Shown: positions 1 through 8,629, counted from the stretch's first letter. The stretch: 64,000 nt of DNA from Weissella confusa (GCA_014332815.1 JACSZT010000006.1:102247-166246); one strand, 5' to 3'. A program made the numbers and translations. The notes: generated by a model from the sequence alone, not told the origin.

Positions 1-1
1 C

Positions 2-106
2 TTGAAGCGTACGTCAGATTACGTGACGGACATCGCTGAGTGGATTATCTACAAGCGTACGGGTAAGATTGTTGAATTGAACCCAGGTATGTCATCATTT
101 ATCTAA
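2..106 (+). CDS. phoU: PhoU-like phosphate regulator, C-terminal end (partial)
   Basis: The last 35 codons of a gene entering from the left. The tail reads LKRTSDYVTDIAEWI then IYKRTGK, which is the final helix of PhoU (family pattern: ER-x-D-x-x-T-N-I-A-E-x-I-x-Y, here with K-R-T-S-D). PhoU proteins are cytoplasmic helical-bundle regulators that couple the PstSCAB phosphate transporter to phosphate signalling. The pst genes would be expected upstream, outside the window. A terminator follows within 15 nt of the stop, so this is the end of its operon. The call rests on a short tail only. Confidence 0.75.
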   Translation: MKRTSDYVTDIAEWIIYKRTGKIVELNPGMSSFI

Positions 107-119
107 CAGAACGATACGA

Positions 120-152
120 AAGAGTCGACGCAATTTGCGTTGGCTCTTTTTG
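120..152 (+). terminator. terminator after phoU
   Basis: Imperfect hairpin (AGAG-x-ACGCAA / TTGCGT-x-CTCT) followed by TTTTT. It ends the phoU transcript before recX. Confidence 0.7.
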
Positions 153-226
153 CGATTTTAGGTTAAACTTAATTTGAGCGCTTGCGTTAACCAGAAAAAA
201 CAAACTAACTTCAGGAGAATCCGCAC

Positions 227-1030
227 ATGAAAAAAGTGACAAAAGTAACCCGTCAGCGGAAGCCAGGACGTTATAACGTTTATTTAGATGATGAATTTGC
301 TTTGGCTGTAGATGAAAAAATCTTGATTAAATATAATTTGTTCAAAGATACCGAGCTAGAAGATGAAGATATAAAAGAAATTGAGGTGGCTGAGTTTGAG
401 CAAAAGGCCTATACCAAGGCGTTAGTTTATGCCACAGGCCGTATGCGTTCTAAAATGCAAGTTATTATTAAGTTGAAGGAATCAGAGATTCCGGGGGCAG
501 TGATTGCTAAGGTTATCAATCGACTGGAAGCAGCCAATGTCATTGATGATGCGCGTTTTGCTGAGGAGTACGTTCGTAGTGCTATCCATTCTGGGAAGCT
601 TGGACCACGGGGCGTTAAGACGAAGTTGCAACAGCTTGGAATTGATAAATACTTTATTGAGGATGCGTTAGCTGAGTACACGGCTGAGGACCAAATTGAT
701 CAGCTCGATGAAAAAGTTGAAAAGTTGATGATTAAGTACCATCGTCAGTCACATTTCATGGCTGAACAAAAGACCAAACAAAAGTTGTCACAACTTGGCT
801 ACGACAGTCGTTTAGTTAATCAAGCACTGAAAGCTTATGGAGCATCGATTGAAGAAGACCCCGATCAAGAATGGGAAAATCTGAATCGGGACGCTAGTTC
901 AGCAGTTAACCGGTATCGTCAATATGAAGGCTGGGAATTTAAAAAACGGCTGAAGGCAGCTCTTTTTCGCAAGGGATATGACTTGTCTCTTGTGGATAAG
1001 TGGATAAAGGAATTCGAACAAAACTCGTAA
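227..1030 (+). CDS. recX: regulatory protein RecX
   Basis: 267 residues, the usual length for Gram-positive RecX. RecX binds RecA filaments and limits RecA recombinase activity. Visible features: basic N-terminus (KKVTKVTRQRKPGRYNVYLD), then tandem three-helix repeats including the family signature IDDARFAEEYV around residue 108 and LGPRGVKTKLQQLGI around 126. A diverged C-terminal repeat ends in RKGYDLSLVDKWI. The ATG is preceded by CAGGAG at good distance. It stands alone between the phoU terminator and the DUF402 gene. No own terminator is obvious. Confidence 0.93.
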   Translation: MKKVTKVTRQRKPGRYNVYLDDEFALAVDEKILIKYNLFKDTELEDEDIKEIEVAEFEQKAYTKALVYATGRMRSKMQVIIKLKESEIPGAVIAKVINRLEAANVIDDARFAEEYVRSAIHSGKLGPRGVKTKLQQLGIDKYFIEDALAEYTAEDQIDQLDEKVEKLMIKYHRQSHFMAEQKTKQKLSQLGYDSRLVNQALKAYGASIEEDPDQEWENLNRDASSAVNRYRQYEGWEFKKRLKAALFRKGYDLSLVDKWIKEFEQNS

Positions 1031-1130
1031 CAATATACAGAGTTTTGCATAACGAACGCGCGAATGAGGTGCATAAACATTCAATAATATAGTCTGAGTC
1101 CAAAACGGCAGTGCGTTATAGGTAGTAGCG

Positions 1131-1139
1131 TGATACAAT
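1131..1139 (+). promoter_or_regulatory. extended -10 promoter for DUF402 phosphatase gene
   Basis: TGATACAAT (TGn plus TACAAT) lies 44 nt before the ATG at 1183. No good -35 is seen. Extended -10 boxes recur in this window (for example before the genes at 7621, 8630, 18590 and 52456). Confidence 0.4.
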
Positions 1140-1182
1140 AAAAAAGAATAATTTGGTGAAAAGCCGTAAAGGGGCTCAGATA

Positions 1183-1734
1183 ATGAAAGATAGTCGACTA
1201 CCTCGGGAGGGCGACTTTATTACGATCAAGAGCTACAAGCATGACGGCAGTTTGCACCGAACTTGGCGTGACACGATGGTTCTTAAGACGAGTGAAAATG
1301 CAATTATTGGGTTGAATGACCATACCTTGGTGACCGAAGATGACGGTCGTCGTTGGGTGACGCGTGAACCCGCAATTGTGTATTTTCATCGTAAGTATTG
1401 GTTCAACATCGTCGCGATGATACGAGATAATGGGGTGTCTTATTATTGTAATTTAGCTTCTCCGTTTGTTTTAGATAAAGAAGCTTTGAAGTACGTGGAT
1501 TATGATTTGGACGTAAAGGTCTTTCCAGATGGTGAAAAGCGCTTGCTTGATACGGACGAGTATGAATTGCACAAGGCACAATGGCATTACCCAGCGGATA
1601 TTGATTTTATCGTAAAGGAGCATGTTAAAATCCTAGTTGATTGGATCAATAAGCATCAGGGCCCATTTTCGGACGAGTACATCGACTTGTGGTATCGCAG
1701 ATACTTGGAAATCAAGCGTCGCAGTGATCGTTAG
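1183..1734 (+). CDS. DUF402 family nucleoside tri-/diphosphate phosphatase (Ntdp/YgaC-like)
   Basis: 183 residues from the ATG at 1183, which has AAAGGGG at ideal spacing; the open frame extends upstream to a TTG at 1153 but that lacks a ribosome site. The core [20 protein letters not shown] followed by [20 protein letters not shown] is the hallmark of the DUF402 Ntdp proteins of Bacilli, which hydrolyse nucleoside tri- and diphosphates with divalent metal. The DxDxD-like acidic cluster ([15 protein letters not shown]) is the metal site in that family. Cytoplasmic. Single-gene unit closed by a strong terminator. The exact substrate cannot be judged from sequence. Confidence 0.88.
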   Translation: MKDSRLPREGDFITIKSYKHDGSLHRTWRDTMVLKTSENAIIGLNDHTLVTEDDGRRWVTREPAIVYFHRKYWFNIVAMIRDNGVSYYCNLASPFVLDKEALKYVDYDLDVKVFPDGEKRLLDTDEYELHKAQWHYPADIDFIVKEHVKILVDWINKHQGPFSDEYIDLWYRRYLEIKRRSDR

Positions 1735-1750
1735 TCGCAATATGTTTTTT

Positions 1751-1795
1751 AAAAGCAATGTCACCTGGACTACCCAGGGACATTGCTTTTCCTTT
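1751..1795 (+). terminator. strong (possibly bidirectional) terminator
   Basis: Perfect 12-bp stem AAAAGCAATGTC / GACATTGCTTTT plus an inner CCTGG/CCAGG stem, then CCTTT. A-rich upstream and T-rich downstream flanks would allow use in both directions. Confidence 0.85.
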
Positions 1796-1824
1796 ATAAT
1801 GAGGGCATAAACAAGGGGATAGTT

Positions 1825-2565
1825 ATGAAAAAGATAATTGTAATCGTGGTAGTACTGATTGTAGCGTTTGCGGCTGGTGTTTTCGGTTATCAAACGATGA
1901 GTAAGGACAAGCAATACAGTTCGGATATTCGAAATGCGCATGCCGCTTTGAAGCAACAAGATTGGGAGTCAGCACGCCAATTCTATAAGGCGTCACAAAA
2001 GCAAAAGGTTTCAGTTGAGGCACGTACGGCGCTGGAACAATTGGATTTTGCGATTTCTGCCGACAAAAAGGCTGATAAGAGCGACTGGCAAGAAGCATTG
2101 TCATTGTACAAGTCAGCAACGACGGTTGACGGCGCAATTAAAATCGTGAATAAGAACGTCAAGGTTGCGATGCAAGAGATTAAGCTCAAGCGTGATTCGG
2201 TTAAGCACGCGGCGGTTTCATCGAAGGCGAAGGCTTCCTCAGAGGCGGCGGCATCAGTTGCAGAAGCGGCAACGGCGGCATCAAAGGCAGCTTATTCATC
2301 ATCAGTTGCGGCCGCACATTCGGCAACAACTTCATCGAGCGTGACATCAAGCAGCCAATCATCGTCTAGTGACTCAGCTTCGCCTGAACGTCAAATTGAC
2401 TCGAAAGACATTGCGACGGCTCGCGGCGAATGGGCAGCACTAGGCTACGACGTGGCTAATTTGTCATCAACTGAAATTCAAGCAGCAATGAATAACTACA
2501 TCGACGCCCGCGGTGGGTTAACGATGGATCAAATCGCGCAACAAATGAATTGGACAAAGCAATAA
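1825..2565 (+). CDS. membrane-anchored extracellular protein, Ser/Ala-rich, unknown function
   Basis: 246 residues from ATG 1825 (AAGGGGA upstream; an earlier in-frame start at 1783 has none). One N-terminal membrane anchor (KKIIVIVVVLIVAFAAGVFG) is followed by a roughly 110-residue helical region with TPR-like flavour (AALKQQDWESARQFYKASQ). Next comes a low-complexity Ser/Ala linker (about residues 130-190), then a compact C-terminal segment of about 50 residues (DIATARGEWAALGYDVANLS...). The layout suggests a wall-spanning linker presenting the last domain outside the cell. I do not recognise the family. Monocistronic, closed by its own terminator. Confidence 0.7.
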   Translation: MKKIIVIVVVLIVAFAAGVFGYQTMSKDKQYSSDIRNAHAALKQQDWESARQFYKASQKQKVSVEARTALEQLDFAISADKKADKSDWQEALSLYKSATTVDGAIKIVNKNVKVAMQEIKLKRDSVKHAAVSSKAKASSEAAASVAEAATAASKAAYSSSVAAAHSATTSSSVTSSSQSSSSDSASPERQIDSKDIATARGEWAALGYDVANLSSTEIQAAMNNYIDARGGLTMDQIAQQMNWTKQ

Positions 2566-2590
2566 TCAATTAAAATACAATGTATATAAG

Positions 2591-2624
2591 AACGGTTGTG
2601 GTGTTGAATCATAGCCGTTTTTTC
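2591..2624 (+). terminator. terminator after 246-aa surface protein
   Basis: AACGG...CCGTT hairpin with interior GTG/CAT pairing followed by TTTTTT. Confidence 0.7.
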
Positions 2625-2689
2625 GTTATACTAAATTGTTAAGATTTTTAAAGAATCACTAAATAAATTAAGAAATTAAGGCGATAAAA

Positions 2690-4261
2690 ATGGCATCATT
2701 ACAAGAGGAAATGCAAACGCGCCGCACGTTTGCGATTATTTCCCACCCCGACGCCGGTAAGACGACGATCACTGAGCAATTGTTGAAGCTTGGTGGTGTT
2801 GTTCGTGAAGCTGGAACGGTTAAGGGACGTAAGGGAAACTTTGCAAAGTCAGACTGGATGGAAATTGAGCAAAAGCGTGGAATTTCCGTAACATCATCTG
2901 TTTTGCAATTTGATTTTGACGGTAAGCGCATCAATATCTTGGACACCCCAGGACACGAAGACTTCTCTGAAGACACATACCGTACGTTGATGGCTGTTGA
3001 CTCAGTTATCATGGTGGTCGACTCTGCAAAGGGTATTGAGCCACAAACGAAGAAGTTGTTCGAAATTGTTAGTGAACGTCACATTCCAATTTTCACATTC
3101 TTCAACAAGTTGGACCGTGATGGTCGCGATGCCTTGGACTTGGTTGATGAATTGGAGTCAACGTTGGGAATCAACGCCTACCCAATGAATTGGCCAATCG
3201 GATCAGGACAAATTTTGGCCGGATTGTTTGACTTGTATCACAACAATGTCGAAGTGTTCCGTCCAGAATCAGAAGCAGCCCGTTTCTTGCCTTTGAACGA
3301 AGCTGGCACTGATTTGGCAGAACCAAACAAGTTGCAAGACAACCCACTTTGGGCTGAGACACGCGACGAAATCGAGATGTTGAAGGATGCGGGAAACCAA
3401 TTCGATGAGCAAGCGGTTATGAACGGTGAGTTGACACCAGTCTTCTTCGGTTCAGCCTTGCAAGGGTTCGGAATTGAAACGTTCTTGCAAACGTACATGC
3501 AATTCGCACCAGCACCTTCAGCTAAAAACACGGTTGATGGCGACCAAGTGGAACCTGGTAACGAGCAATTCTCAGGATTCGTGTTCAAGATTCAAGCGAA
3601 CATGAACCCTAACCACCGTGATCGTATCGCCTTTGTGCGTATCGTATCTGGTGAGTTCGAGCGTGGAATGGACGTGACGTTGGCACGTACAAACAAGAAG
3701 ATTCGTTTGTCTAACGTGACACAATTCATGGCCGATACGCGTGAGAACGTTGAGAACGCTTATCCAGGTGATATTATCGGTGTTTATGACACGGGTAACT
3801 TCCAAATCGGTGACACGATTTTCGCTGGTAAGAAGGCGGTTGAATTTGAAGAATTGCCAACGTTTACACCTGAATTGTTCATGCGTGTTCACGCTAAGAA
3901 CGTTTTGAAGCAAAAGTCATTCCACAAGGGTGTGACCCAATTGGTTCAAGAAGGAACGATTCAAATGTACACGGCCTGGGATTCAGGGGACTACATCCTC
4001 GGTGCCGTTGGTGCGTTGCAATTCGAAGTTTTCCAATTCCGTATGGAAAACGAATACAACACGGAAGTTAGCTTGGAGCCAATGGGTTCAAAGATTGCCC
4101 GCTGGATTAACCCAGAGCAACTTGATCCACGTATGGCTTCATCACGTAACTTGCTAGTACGTGACCGTGCTGAGCAACCAGTATTCTTGTTCGAAAACCA
4201 ATTCGCAGAACGCTGGTTTAAGGATAAGTACCCAGATGTTGATTTGGAGGAGAAGCTATGA
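2690..4261 (+). CDS. prfC: peptide chain release factor 3
   Basis: 523 residues, full length for RF3, the translational GTPase that ejects RF1/RF2 from terminated ribosomes. Motifs: G1 SHPDAGKTT (residues 18-26), G2 RGISVTSS region, G3 DTPGHEDF (85-92), G4 NKLD (139-142). The elongation-factor-like domain II follows ([19 protein letters not shown]), then the RF3 C-terminal domain. ATG 2690 has AAGGCGA upstream. The stop overlaps the next small membrane gene (ATGA), so both are translated from one mRNA. Confidence 0.97.
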   Translation: MASLQEEMQTRRTFAIISHPDAGKTTITEQLLKLGGVVREAGTVKGRKGNFAKSDWMEIEQKRGISVTSSVLQFDFDGKRINILDTPGHEDFSEDTYRTLMAVDSVIMVVDSAKGIEPQTKKLFEIVSERHIPIFTFFNKLDRDGRDALDLVDELESTLGINAYPMNWPIGSGQILAGLFDLYHNNVEVFRPESEAARFLPLNEAGTDLAEPNKLQDNPLWAETRDEIEMLKDAGNQFDEQAVMNGELTPVFFGSALQGFGIETFLQTYMQFAPAPSAKNTVDGDQVEPGNEQFSGFVFKIQANMNPNHRDRIAFVRIVSGEFERGMDVTLARTNKKIRLSNVTQFMADTRENVENAYPGDIIGVYDTGNFQIGDTIFAGKKAVEFEELPTFTPELFMRVHAKNVLKQKSFHKGVTQLVQEGTIQMYTAWDSGDYILGAVGALQFEVFQFRMENEYNTEVSLEPMGSKIARWINPEQLDPRMASSRNLLVRDRAEQPVFLFENQFAERWFKDKYPDVDLEEKL

Positions 4262-4467
4262 CACTTTTGATGCCAATGGCACCGAACACATGGCTAATGG
4301 GGTTTGAAATATTTGCGTTGATTTTGATCGTACCAACGGTGGTCTACTTTGCAGGCCACCGCATCTTGCGACCATTCCCAATGTTGTTTAATGCACTACA
4401 CTGGATTTTTGGCGCATATATGATGTACGTTTTTGTAGCGGGGATTTCAACTTTGATGTTCGGATAA
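4258..4467 (+). CDS. small two-helix membrane protein, unknown
   Basis: 69 residues; start ATG overlaps the prfC stop by 4 nt (ATGA), the classical arrangement for coupled translation. Two hydrophobic segments ([20 protein letters not shown] and [19 protein letters not shown]) joined by a short basic loop HRILRP. No signal peptide cleavage site or known motif. A terminator follows directly. Coupling to prfC suggests co-expression but says nothing about function. Confidence 0.7.
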   Translation: MTLLMPMAPNTWLMGFEIFALILIVPTVVYFAGHRILRPFPMLFNALHWIFGAYMMYVFVAGISTLMFG

Positions 4468-4481
4468 TATAAGTACAAGTT

Positions 4482-4510
4482 AGAGTTCGCATTTTGTGGG
4501 CTCTTTTTTG
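4482..4510 (+). terminator. terminator of prfC unit
   Basis: AGAG-x-CGCA / TGTG-x-CTCT hairpin followed by TTTTTT. Confidence 0.7.
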
Positions 4511-4565
4511 TTTACATATTGTTATATGTTAAACTTAACCTAATAAGAAACCGGAGGACACGAAT

Positions 4566-5009
4566 ATGCCTGACATGGATCCACACGTACAAGCGGCCGT
4601 CTACGGGACGCCAAAGATTAACCCTGATGAACAAAATCACTATTTGGGCACGTTTCGCGAGCGTATCTATGTTGCGCAGACACGGGCAACCTTTGGTGAT
4701 ACGAAATACATGCCAACTTGGGAGACGCAACTGAAAGAGCATAAGGATGCGACTTTGCTATTAAACGGGCATCTTGATATGGAATTGTTGACGCCGTATA
4801 TCAAACTGGCATCTAAGTACAATGTTGGCTTTACGTTGAAGTCAGATGATGTTTATGATCGTTCAGATGTTGTTGCGGTTTTAACGGCGAAGGAAGCTGT
4901 TAACATCACACAAATTGATGTGGTGGCGCTGACGTTGGAAGATGATGAGGAAAAAACGGGAATGCCAGATGCTCCACAGAAGCCTTGGTACAAAAAGTTG
5001 TTTGGATAA
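4566..5009 (+). CDS. yueI: YueI family protein (DUF1694)
   Basis: 147 residues. The family pattern is clear: GTPKINPDEQNHYLGTFRER near the N-terminus, ATLLLNGHLDMELLTPYIKLA in the middle, and a final beta/alpha segment IDVVALTLEDDEE. YueI is a small cytoplasmic protein of Bacilli without an assigned biochemical role. The C-terminal tail (DAPQKPWYKKLFG) is amphipathic and could touch the membrane. ATG 4566 follows CCGGAGGA. It lies 21 nt before rarA and is probably co-transcribed with it. Confidence 0.88.
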   Translation: MPDMDPHVQAAVYGTPKINPDEQNHYLGTFRERIYVAQTRATFGDTKYMPTWETQLKEHKDATLLLNGHLDMELLTPYIKLASKYNVGFTLKSDDVYDRSDVVAVLTAKEAVNITQIDVVALTLEDDEEKTGMPDAPQKPWYKKLFG

Positions 5010-5030
5010 TAAGAAAGAAGGTGAAGCAGC

Positions 5031-6314
5031 ATGCAACAACCACTTGCGTTTCGCATGCGGCCCCGAACGATTGATGAGATTGTTGGTCAGCGACATCTAG
5101 TTGGTGAGGGCAAAATTATTAATCGCATGGTGACGGCTAAGATGCTATCATCAATGATTTTATATGGACCACCAGGCACGGGAAAGACAAGTATTGCTAG
5201 TGCGATTGCGGGGTCAACTAAGTATGCGTTTCGCATTTTGAATGCCGCAACGGATAGTAAAAAGGACCTCCAAATTGTGGCCGAAGAAGCCAAGATGTCT
5301 GGCACGGTCGTTTTGTTGTTAGACGAGATTCACCGTTTAGATAAGACAAAGCAAGATTTTTTGTTGCCACATCTTGAGAGTGGGCGTATTGTGTTGATTG
5401 GTGCGACGACTGAAAATCCATATCTATCAATTTTGCCGGCCATCCGTTCACGTACGCAAATCTTTGAAGTGAAGCCGTTATCTGAAGATGATATGAAGAC
5501 AGCTATTCAAAGAGCGTTAACGGATAAAGAACGTGGCTTGGGGAACTTTGATGCGGTGTTGGATGATGAGGCCGAACGCCAATTGGTTTATGCAACGAAT
5601 GGTGATTTGCGTTCAGCATTGAACGGCTTGGAGTTGGCGGTTAAGTCGACGGCGCCAAGTGAAGATGGCAAGGTGCACATCACGTTGCCGATTGTTGAAG
5701 AGACAGTGCAACGTAAAGCGTTGACGGCAGACAAGGATGGGGATGGCCACTATGACGTCATCTCAGCTTTGCAGAAGTCGATTCGTGGTAGTGATACCGA
5801 TGCGGCGTTGCACTATTTGGCCCGCTTGATCGAAGCTGGTGACTTGCCAATTATTGCACGTCGTTTGCGTGTAATTGCCTACGAAGATATTGGTTTGGCA
5901 AATCCGGCGGTTGCGGCGCGTGCCGTGACGGCGATTGAAGCAGCTGAGAAACTCGGCTTCCCAGAAGCGCGGATTCCGTTGGCAAATGCGACGATTGAAT
6001 TGGCGTTGTCACCCAAGTCGAATTCAGCGTACACTGCAATTGATGCCGCCTTGGCTGATGTGCGTAAGGGTGGGACTGGCGACGTGCCAGATCATTTGCG
6101 TGATGCGCATTACAAGGGTGCTGAAAAACTTGGGCACGGTGTGGAATACGTTTATCCACACGGTCATCCCGGCGATTGGGTACCGCAACAATATTTGCCA
6201 GATAAACTTAACGGGGCGAACTACTTCGTGCCAGCGGGAAATTCTAAGGTAGAGCAAGCCTACAAGGAACAGTACCAAAAGCTACGTGACGCCCAGAAAA
6301 ATGGTTTACGTTAA
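5031..6314 (+). CDS. rarA: replication-associated recombination ATPase RarA (MgsA)
   Basis: 427 residues, standard for RarA. AAA+ clamp-loader-like ATPase acting at stalled replication forks together with RecA and SSB. The N-terminus LAFRMRPRTIDEIVGQRHL is characteristic. Walker A GPPGTGKTS at 46-54, Walker B LLLDEIHR at 95-102, sensor 1 GATTENP at 124-130. The C-terminal tetramerisation part contains RRLRVIAYEDIGLANP. ATG 5031 follows AAGAAGGTG. The next feature downstream is a structured RNA gene; in Bacillus the rarA neighbourhood also carries a 6S RNA gene. Confidence 0.96.
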   Translation: MQQPLAFRMRPRTIDEIVGQRHLVGEGKIINRMVTAKMLSSMILYGPPGTGKTSIASAIAGSTKYAFRILNAATDSKKDLQIVAEEAKMSGTVVLLLDEIHRLDKTKQDFLLPHLESGRIVLIGATTENPYLSILPAIRSRTQIFEVKPLSEDDMKTAIQRALTDKERGLGNFDAVLDDEAERQLVYATNGDLRSALNGLELAVKSTAPSEDGKVHITLPIVEETVQRKALTADKDGDGHYDVISALQKSIRGSDTDAALHYLARLIEAGDLPIIARRLRVIAYEDIGLANPAVAARAVTAIEAAEKLGFPEARIPLANATIELALSPKSNSAYTAIDAALADVRKGGTGDVPDHLRDAHYKGAEKLGHGVEYVYPHGHPGDWVPQQYLPDKLNGANYFVPAGNSKVEQAYKEQYQKLRDAQKNGLR

Positions 6315-6340
6315 CTACTGCTTTTTTGCACTTGGAAGCG

Positions 6341-6346
6341 TATAAT
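6341..6346 (+). promoter_or_regulatory. -10 box of the RNA gene downstream of rarA
   Basis: Perfect TATAAT 26 nt after the rarA stop, with no convincing -35 hexamer at the correct distance. Predicted start about 6353. No ribosome site or open frame follows. Confidence 0.55.
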
Positions 6347-6352
6347 AACGGT

Positions 6353-6580
6353 ATGCGAATTCCTTGGACGTACGCATGATTCCTACTATATGTAGTTGCT
6401 TTACAACCATATTGACCGGGGATGTCGGGAAGCCGGCGAGGCAAGCTATTTCACTTAGTAGCCGCTAAAGCTGACTTATTCACCCACTTACCTATAATCT
6501 GGAGTCAACTCATTGTGAATCGTTAACGGCGCCAATCAAGTGTTCGTGCGCTACCACGGTTAGCCCTGGTAGCGCTTTTC
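6353..6580 (+). ncRNA. ssrS: probable 6S RNA
   Basis: About 225 nt of non-coding sequence with its own TATAAT and a strong intrinsic terminator. The two ends pair into a broken rod: CGAA (6357)/TTCG (6543), TTGG/CCAA, CGT/ACG and GATTC/GAATC, leading to a large asymmetric internal loop. The 5' side of that loop holds a small CTAC-GTAG or GTTG-CAAC hairpin. Beyond it TTGAC/GTCAA closes a distal arm containing GTCGG-GAAG-CCGGC. Long rod plus central bubble plus position next to rarA is what is known for Firmicute 6S RNA, which binds the RNA polymerase holoenzyme in stationary phase. Assignment is by shape and context; no family model was run. Confidence 0.55.
6548..6580 (+). terminator. terminator of the 6S-like RNA
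   Basis: GCGCTACCA-x-GG / CC-x-TGGTAGCGC stem (near-perfect, about 11 bp) followed by TTTTCTTTT. Confidence 0.85.
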
Positions 6581-6619
6581 TTTTGCAATTATTATTTTTT
6601 GAGATAGAGGATGAATGAA

Positions 6620-6898
6620 ATGGGCATCATTATTATGTATCTTGTCTTTGCGTTGTTGATTGGCGCAATGGGCATTTATCTACTAACGCACCGTCAAGGA
6701 TTTTTTAACTTGTCAGCATCACAAGCGAGCATGCCAGCCACATTTTTCGGTTGGTTCTTCACGATTGACGCATTGGCATTGATCATTAGTGTTGTGTTGC
6801 ATGGTTCAGCACCATTGCCAGCGGGGATCTTCGTGATTTTGGCAACCATTCTAACGACGGTATTGGCAGTCGTGGTCACGTCGCGTTTGTTTAAATAG
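6620..6898 (+). CDS. small integral membrane protein, unknown
   Basis: 92 residues from ATG 6620, chosen because GAGG at 6607-6610 is 9 nt away; the earlier ATG at 6611 would touch the ribosome site. Three hydrophobic segments: MYLVFALLIGAMGIYLLTH, a central FFGWFFTIDALALIISVVLH, and AGIFVILATILTTVLAVVV. It resembles small DUF3784-type membrane proteins in general layout, but I cannot assign a family. Monocistronic with a good terminator after it. Confidence 0.7.
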   Translation: MGIIIMYLVFALLIGAMGIYLLTHRQGFFNLSASQASMPATFFGWFFTIDALALIISVVLHGSAPLPAGIFVILATILTTVLAVVVTSRLFK

Positions 6899-6912
6899 TC
6901 ATATTTTCGTTG

Positions 6913-6950
6913 TAGCATCTGTGAAATCTTCATAGGTGCTATTTTTTTTA
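6913..6950 (+). terminator. terminator after 92-aa membrane protein
   Basis: TAGCATCTGTGAA / TTCATAGGTGCTA stem with G-U pairs, followed by eight T. Confidence 0.85.
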
Positions 6951-6962
6951 GACATGGTTTAT

Positions 6963-6992
6963 TTATCAAATTTATTACAAATGGCGTATAAT
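6963..6992 (+). promoter_or_regulatory. promoter of uspA-type gene
   Basis: TTATCA, 18-bp spacer, TATAAT (6987-6992), 40 nt before the ATG at 7032. Confidence 0.6.
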
Positions 6993-7031
6993 GAACATAT
7001 AGGCAAATAGCCACTTAGAGGAGGAACTATC

Positions 7032-7487
7032 ATGGCTGATACTAATGTAAACTACAAGAACATTTTGATTCCAGTTGATGGATCAAAGGAAGCTGAAGCT
7101 GCTTTGGGGAAGGCAATTCAAGTTGCATTGCGTAATGGGGAAGACGCTAACTTGCACATTTTGCACGTTATCGACACACGCGCATTCCAAAACGTAACGG
7201 ACTTCAAGACGACGATGGTCGAGCAAGTTGCTGAAACTGCTAAGAAGACGTTGGAAACTTACTTGCAACAAGCTAAGGATGCTGGCGTTAAGAACGTGGA
7301 CTACACGATTGAGTATGGTTCACCAAAGGACATCATTGCTCACCAAGCACCTGAGAAGTTGAATGTTGATTTGATTATGATTGGTGCTACTGGTTTGAAC
7401 GCCATTGAGCGCTTGTTGATTGGATCAGTTACTGAATACGTAACGCGTACAGCAAACGTTGATACGTTGATTGTTCGTGCTAAGTAA
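7032..7487 (+). CDS. universal stress protein, UspA family, ATP-binding type
   Basis: 151 residues, a single Usp domain. N-terminal strand YKNILIPVDGS carries the conserved Asp that contacts adenine. C-terminal ATP motif G-2x-G-9x-G-S is intact (GATG 118-121, GS 131-132), so this is the nucleotide-binding subfamily. Cytoplasmic dimer, generally induced by starvation and acid stress in lactic acid bacteria. AGAGGAGGAAC precedes the start, a strong ribosome site consistent with high expression. Single-gene unit with own promoter and terminator. Confidence 0.93.
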   Translation: MADTNVNYKNILIPVDGSKEAEAALGKAIQVALRNGEDANLHILHVIDTRAFQNVTDFKTTMVEQVAETAKKTLETYLQQAKDAGVKNVDYTIEYGSPKDIIAHQAPEKLNVDLIMIGATGLNAIERLLIGSVTEYVTRTANVDTLIVRAK

Positions 7488-7499
7488 AGAAACCTGTGA

Positions 7500-7532
7500 G
7501 GTCGGGACATTTATGTTCCGGCCTTTTATTAT
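7500..7532 (+). terminator. terminator after uspA-type gene
   Basis: GGTCGGGACA / TGTTCCGGCC stem with TTTA loop, followed by TTTTATT. Confidence 0.85.
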
Positions 7533-7620
7533 ATAAATAGGATTAGGTCGTCGGTGAGTGTTTAATCTGTTACAATGGTAGTAATATTAACAGTTTATTA
7601 GAGATGGAGTAGCTGACATC

Positions 7621-8397
7621 ATGAATGATACAAAAGTAAATTTGGTCGCTTCGACCTTAACAAACAGTTTGGGCACGACTGTTATGGGGCACGCGGCACC
7701 AGCAGCAATTATAACGGTTACATATCCTAACGGTAAAGAAGATACGTTGGTGTCTGATCCAAACGGTGAGTTCATGGCAAAGGCGCCAGCTGGCTTGCTA
7801 GAAGGTGACATTATCGTAACTGGTAAGATGCCCGGCGATGCATCATCAGAAGAAAAGGTTACATTGACAATCGAATTGCCAGCACCGGTGGTAACGGCTG
7901 TTATTTCAACGCAAGGCGATAAGCGTTTGCTTGAAGGACGCGTTAACCAAGCGGATGTCGATGTGACTGTAAAGTTGCACGGGGCAGACGAAATCTTCTT
8001 GCTCGTTGATAAGAGCCTTGAATTCGAGCTTGAGTTGCCAACTGACACGGTACCATCACAAGTTGAGGTGCGTGCTAAGAGCCGTCGTTCTGGTAAGGAT
8101 GGTCAAGCGATTGTCACGATGGGTGTTACGACGAAGACGTTGGCAATGCCAGCTTTGACGGATGACATGATTGCTGAGTACGTTGCGCAAGAAAAGGCTG
8201 CCAAGGAAGCTAACGAGGCAGCTGCGGCAGCAATTGAGGCCAATGACCAACCAAAGCCATTTGAACCAGCGGCTGAGACGACACCAGTTGATATTCCTGA
8301 AGAGGCATCAGCAGTGGCAGATGATTCACGTTTGTCACGCCAACACGAAAAGTCATCAGGACTATTTGGGTTCTTCTCAAAGTTGTTTGGTAAGTAA
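7621..8397 (+). CDS. intracellular-looking Ig-like (Big/carboxypeptidase-regulatory fold) repeat protein
   Basis: 258 residues with no signal peptide or membrane helix. Two beta-sandwich repeats: residues about 7-85 (TTVMGHAAPAAIITVTYPNG ... DPNGEFMAKAPAGLLEGDII) and about 86-170. The first carries the DP-x-G-x-F turn typical of bacterial Ig-like adhesin repeats. An acidic Ala/Glu-rich linker (about 190-235) follows, ending in a short amphipathic tail SSGLFGFFSKLFGK that could bind membrane. Such repeats are normally secreted; the missing export signal is odd. TGTTACAAT upstream is an extended -10. I cannot name a function. Confidence 0.65.
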   Translation: MNDTKVNLVASTLTNSLGTTVMGHAAPAAIITVTYPNGKEDTLVSDPNGEFMAKAPAGLLEGDIIVTGKMPGDASSEEKVTLTIELPAPVVTAVISTQGDKRLLEGRVNQADVDVTVKLHGADEIFLLVDKSLEFELELPTDTVPSQVEVRAKSRRSGKDGQAIVTMGVTTKTLAMPALTDDMIAEYVAQEKAAKEANEAAAAAIEANDQPKPFEPAAETTPVDIPEEASAVADDSRLSRQHEKSSGLFGFFSKLFGK

Positions 8398-8405
8398 TAA
8401 GCAGA

Positions 8406-8444
8406 CAAAAAGACCGGTATCTCGCAAAAGATACCGGTCTTTTT
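8406..8444. terminator. bidirectional terminator between the Ig-like gene and tRNA-Lys
   Basis: Perfect stem AAAAAGACCGGTATCT / AGATACCGGTCTTTTT with CGCAAA loop. A-run on one side and T-run on the other serve the plus-strand gene and the minus-strand tRNA. Confidence 0.9.
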
Positions 8445-8459
8445 AACGCTGACGGTTTA

Positions 8460-8533
8460 TACCCCCTCAGGGATTCGAACCCTGGACCCGCGGATTAAAA
8501 GTCCGTTGCTCTAACCAGCTGAGCTAAGGAGGC
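8460..8533 (-). tRNA. tRNA-Lys (UUU)
   Basis: On the minus strand the cloverleaf is complete. The acceptor GCCTCCT pairs with AGGGGGT. The D arm is AGCTCAGCTGGTTAGAGC. The anticodon loop CTTTTAA gives anticodon UUU with stem CGGA/TCCG, and the T arm is CAGGG-TTCGAAT-CCCTG. Discriminator A73; CCA is not encoded (TAA follows), so it must be added by CCA-adding enzyme. A minus-strand promoter TTGCCT-18-CATAAT lies about 10-40 nt upstream of its 5' end, and the shared terminator lies just beyond its 3' end. Confidence 0.95.
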
Positions 8534-8629
8534 GTCAACAAATAATATTATGCACTACGAAGGACATAATAGGCAAGTGGTTTTGTGATAAAATGTTTAA
8601 AGTAGCAAGTAATAGAAGAGGTTATTCAT

